Assembly (NCBI RefSeq): GCF_012927045.1
Contig: NZ_JABBFW010000002.1
Coordinates: 352,801-416,800, forward strand
DNA from: Azohydromonas caseinilytica
GTDB taxonomy: Bacteria; Pseudomonadota; Gammaproteobacteria; Burkholderiales; Burkholderiaceae_C
Direction of reading: 5' to 3'
DNA length: 64,000 nt
The position numbers and the translations under genes are program-made. Every line of letters starts with the position of its first letter. Within the stretch, counting starts at the first letter, position 1. Shown piece by piece: positions 61,796-64,000 of this stretch. The notes below the pieces were generated by a model. That model was not told where the DNA came from, made no database searches, and saw nothing but the letters and a program-made list of their open reading frames with translations.

Positions 61796-62884
61796 ATGAA
61801 AAAACTCGCCTTCCTGCTGGCCGCGCTGCCCGCGGCCGCGGCCGTGCACGCCCAGTCCAACGTCACGCTCTATGGCCGCGTGGACATGGCCGTGGAGCAC
61901 ACCAACCACGCCAACGCCAACGGCGACTCGATCACCCGGGCCACCTCCGGCGCCATGAACACCTCGCGCTGGGGCCTGCAGGGCAGCGAGGACCTGGGCA
62001 ACGGCCTCAAGGCTGTGTTCCAGCTCGAAGGCGGGCTGCTGGCCGACACCGGCGCGATGGAGGACGGCACGTTGTTCGGCCGCCAGGCCACCGTGGGCCT
62101 GCAGGGCAGCTTCGGCCGCATCGTGGCCGGCCGCTCGTTCACCACCGTGTACGACTTCATGCTGCCCTTCGACCCGATGGGCTACTCGGCCAACTACTCG
62201 TGGGCGACCAACACCGACGCCTCGTCCCCCGCGCAGTACGGCCTGCGCTCGCGCAACAGCAACCTGCTCAAGTACCAGGGCAGCTTCGGCCCCGTCACGC
62301 TGGGCGCCTCCTACGGCTTCGGCGAAACGACGGGCAGCACGGCCGCCGGCGCCTTCTATGCGCTGGCCGCAGCCTACGCCGCCGGCCCGTTCAGCGCGGC
62401 CGTCACCGCCGAGCGCCTCAATGGCGGCCAGACCGCCTCGCCCCGTGACGAGACCACCGTGTACCACGTGGGCGCCGCCTACGAGCTGTCCAAGGCGCTG
62501 ACCTTCAAGGCGGCCTACCGCAACTACCGCAAGGACTTCGCCAACCCGGCCACGCGCGACCCGCGCGCCGATGTCTGGTGGGGCGGCGCCACCTACCAGA
62601 TCACCCCGGCCTGGAGCCTGACCGGCGCGGTCTACCACGTGAACGTCAAGACCGGCGTGACCGCCAGCGAGGCCGACCGCACGCTGTACGTGCTGCGCGC
62701 CAAGTACGCGCTGTCCAAGCGCACCGACCTGTACGCGGCCACGGGCCATGCCCGCGCCAAGGACAACCAGAGCGTCGGCCTGCTGCGCGACAACGCCGGT
62801 ACCCAGGCCAGCCCGGGCGTGGGCATCACCGGCTTCTCCGACACCCAGACCGGCGTGACGGTGGGCATCCAGCACCGCTTCTGA
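61796..62884 (+). CDS. Gram-negative general porin (trimeric, beta-barrel)
   Basis: A 362-residue outer membrane porin of the type abundant in Burkholderiales. It has a signal peptide (MKKLAFLLAALPAAAAVHA) and a mature start QSNVTLYGRVDMAVEH, the hallmark first strand. SRWGLQGSEDLGNGLKAVFQLE and the constriction-loop region (DFMLPFDPMGYSAN) follow, and the C-terminal aromatic strand is VGIQHRF. GAGGAGAAC precedes the ATG at 61796. The place right after tctCBA suggests it may admit the same organic acid, which is inference. Confidence 0.93.
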   Translation: MKKLAFLLAALPAAAAVHAQSNVTLYGRVDMAVEHTNHANANGDSITRATSGAMNTSRWGLQGSEDLGNGLKAVFQLEGGLLADTGAMEDGTLFGRQATVGLQGSFGRIVAGRSFTTVYDFMLPFDPMGYSANYSWATNTDASSPAQYGLRSRNSNLLKYQGSFGPVTLGASYGFGETTGSTAAGAFYALAAAYAAGPFSAAVTAERLNGGQTASPRDETTVYHVGAAYELSKALTFKAAYRNYRKDFANPATRDPRADVWWGGATYQITPAWSLTGAVYHVNVKTGVTASEADRTLYVLRAKYALSKRTDLYAATGHARAKDNQSVGLLRDNAGTQASPGVGITGFSDTQTGVTVGIQHRF

Positions 62885-62959
62885 CCCGGCGCCCGCAACG
62901 CTTCGCTTGCGCGCTCCCGCAGCCCGTCGCCAGGGTCGGGCTGCAGCGCAGGCTTTCGG

Positions 62960-62996
62960 CGGCCGCCCCGGCCCGCGCCGGGGCGGCCGTTTTTTT
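62960..62996 (+). terminator. Intrinsic terminator of the porin gene
   Basis: CGGCCGCCCCGGC (62960-62972) and GCCGGGGCGGCCG (62977-62989) form a perfect 13-bp stem with a CCGC loop, followed by seven Ts. The rest of the gap to hemH holds an 8-bp inverted repeat (GGCATTGT/ACAATGCC, 63072-63079 and 63093-63100). Confidence 0.93.
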
Positions 62997-63115
62997 GAGT
63001 CCTCAGGCCGGCATTGCTTCCTGCCGGGGTGGATTGGTCAGCACGGCTGGATAAATAGCGCAAACATTGAAGGCATTGTTCGGGTTTTCAGGACAATGCC
63101 GGCCCCGTCCCCGAC

Positions 63116-64000
63116 TCAGGCCGCGGCGCCCATGGCCAGCGCACGCTCGCGCTGCAGCGCCCGCTCGGCCGCGGGCGTTTCCGCCAGCGGCCAGCCCTGC
63201 AGATGGCGCTGCGCCAGATCGGCCAGCGCGTCCAGCCAGACCGGCGCGTCGTTGAGGCAGGGGATGTAGTGGTACTCGCGCCCGCCGGCCTGCACGAAGG
63301 CGGCGCGCACCTCCATGTTGATTTCCTCCAGCGTCTCCAGGCAGTCGGCCGGGAAGCCGGGGCACATCACGTCCACGCGCTTGAGGCCGTCGCGCGCGAG
63401 CTGGATGAGCGTGGGCTCGGTGTAGGGCTTCAGCCACTCGGCCTTGCCGAAGCGGCTCTGAAAGGTCACCACCCACTCGTCCTTGCCCAGGCCGAGCTGC
63501 GCGGCCAGCAGCCGCGCCGTCTTGTGGCATTCGCAGTGGTAGGGGTCGCCCAGCTCCAGCGTGCGCCTGGGCACGCCGTGGAAGCTCATGACCAGCTTCT
63601 GGCCGCGCCCATGCTGCTGCCAGTGCGAGCGCACCTGCGCGGCCAGCGCGGCGATGTAGCCGGCGTCGTCCGGGTAGTGGTTGACGAAGCGCACTTCGGG
63701 CTGGCGGCGCTGCCGGGCCAGCCAGGCGCCCACGGCGTCGTTGGCGGTGGCGGTGGTGGAGGCGGCGTACTGCGGATACAGCGGCAGCACCAGCACGCGC
63801 GTGGCGCCTGCGGCCGTGAGCTCGTCCAGCACTTGCGGGATGGCCGGATTGCCGTAGCGCATGGCGTGGCGCACCAGCACGCCGGCGCCCAGGCGCTGCT
63901 GCAGCCCCGCGGCCTGGCGCTGCGTCCACACCGCCAGCGGCGAGCCCTCGGGCGTCCAGATGCTGGCGTACTTGGCGGCGGACTTGGCCGGGCGCGTGCG
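63116..64000 (-). CDS. hemH: Ferrochelatase HemH (5' end outside the window)
   Basis: Inserts ferrous iron into protoporphyrin IX, the last step of haem synthesis. The visible 294 codons run off the window edge and include [39 protein letters not shown], the active-site His in [20 protein letters not shown], and [19 protein letters not shown] with [17 protein letters not shown]. An apparent GTG start at 63931 lies within the conserved domain and is not the true start. The C-terminal tail of about 40 residues is Ala-rich. Confidence 0.95.
   Translation of the reverse strand, partial: RTRPAKSAAKYASIWTPEGSPLAVWTQRQAAGLQQRLGAGVLVRHAMRYGNPAIPQVLDELTAAGATRVLVLPLYPQYAASTTATANDAVGAWLARQRRQPEVRFVNHYPDDAGYIAALAAQVRSHWQQHGRGQKLVMSFHGVPRRTLELGDPYHCECHKTARLLAAQLGLGKDEWVVTFQSRFGKAEWLKPYTEPTLIQLARDGLKRVDVMCPGFPADCLETLEEINMEVRAAFVQAGGREYHYIPCLNDAPVWLDALADLAQRHLQGWPLAETPAAERALQRERALAMGAAA

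Overview
The window is a contiguous piece of a high-GC Gram-negative chromosome. Gene order and protein sequence point to the Betaproteobacteria, order Burkholderiales, most likely family Comamonadaceae. This rests on the ndk-rlmN-pilW-rodZ-ispG-hisS-yfgM-bamB-der-hfq-hflX-hflK-hflC-hisZ-purA order, a separate hisZ, a priB inside the rpsF operon, and the tctDE/tctCBA locus with a porin. No database search was possible, so this is an inference from recognised gene order. Almost all of the DNA is core genome with very short intergenic gaps.

Layout. 1-15975 (+): end of ndk, then rRNA/tRNA methylation (rlmN), pilus/TPR lipoprotein, rodZ, isoprenoid gene ispG, hisS, the BAM-associated yfgM/bamB, GTPase der, hfq and the hfl group, hisZ, purA and a purine phosphoribosyltransferase. 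16016-17693: one insertion sequence placed exactly in the T-tract of the preceding terminator, with its transposase in two frames. 17939-20533: tRNA-Leu(CAG) divergent from rnr. 20934-22427 (-): bifunctional NAD(P)HX repair enzyme. 22650-37716 (+): the classical rpsB-tsf-pyrH-frr-uppS-cdsA-dxr-rseP-bamA-skp-lpxD-fabZ-lpxA-lpxB-rnhB-rRNA methylase run, which joins translation, isoprenoid/phospholipid supply, lipid A and outer membrane assembly. 37767-41185: ppsR divergent from ppsA. 41394-42894: rpsF-priB-rpsR-rplI. 43104-44731 (-): an orphan MotA/MotB-type stator pair. 44975-47651 (+): dnaB and a radical SAM gene that carries a LexA box at its start codon. 47962-51786: divergent envelope-modifying sulfatase-fold enzymes (eptA-like and LTA-synthase-like). 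51922-55804 (-): grpE-dnaK-dnaJ. 55945-58483 (-): tctD-tctE-hslR. 58584-62884 (+): tctC-tctB-tctA and a porin. 63116 to the end (-): hemH, cut by the window edge.

How the parts work together. The central block is an envelope-biogenesis operon: UppS makes the undecaprenyl carrier, CdsA makes CDP-diacylglycerol, Dxr/IspG make isoprenoid precursors, LpxD/A/B with FabZ make lipid A, and BamA/BamB with Skp insert outer membrane proteins. The EptA-like enzyme would decorate that lipid A. The tct locus looks like a self-contained uptake unit: sensor, regulator, periplasmic binding protein, two membrane subunits and a porin.

The most interesting points are regulatory. They are: a perfect LexA operator abutting the start codon of a PA0069-family radical SAM protein; a candidate -1 frameshift signal (A4G6 slippery run plus GC hairpin) in the IS transposase; an 11-bp-period direct repeat between tctD and tctC; translational overlap of tctE with the heat-shock gene hslR; structured leaders for rpsB and rpsF; sigma32-like boxes before grpE and before dnaK; and a 10-bp-arm palindrome ahead of an apparently near-leaderless dnaB. 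I saw no CRISPR array, prophage, defence island or secondary-metabolite cluster.
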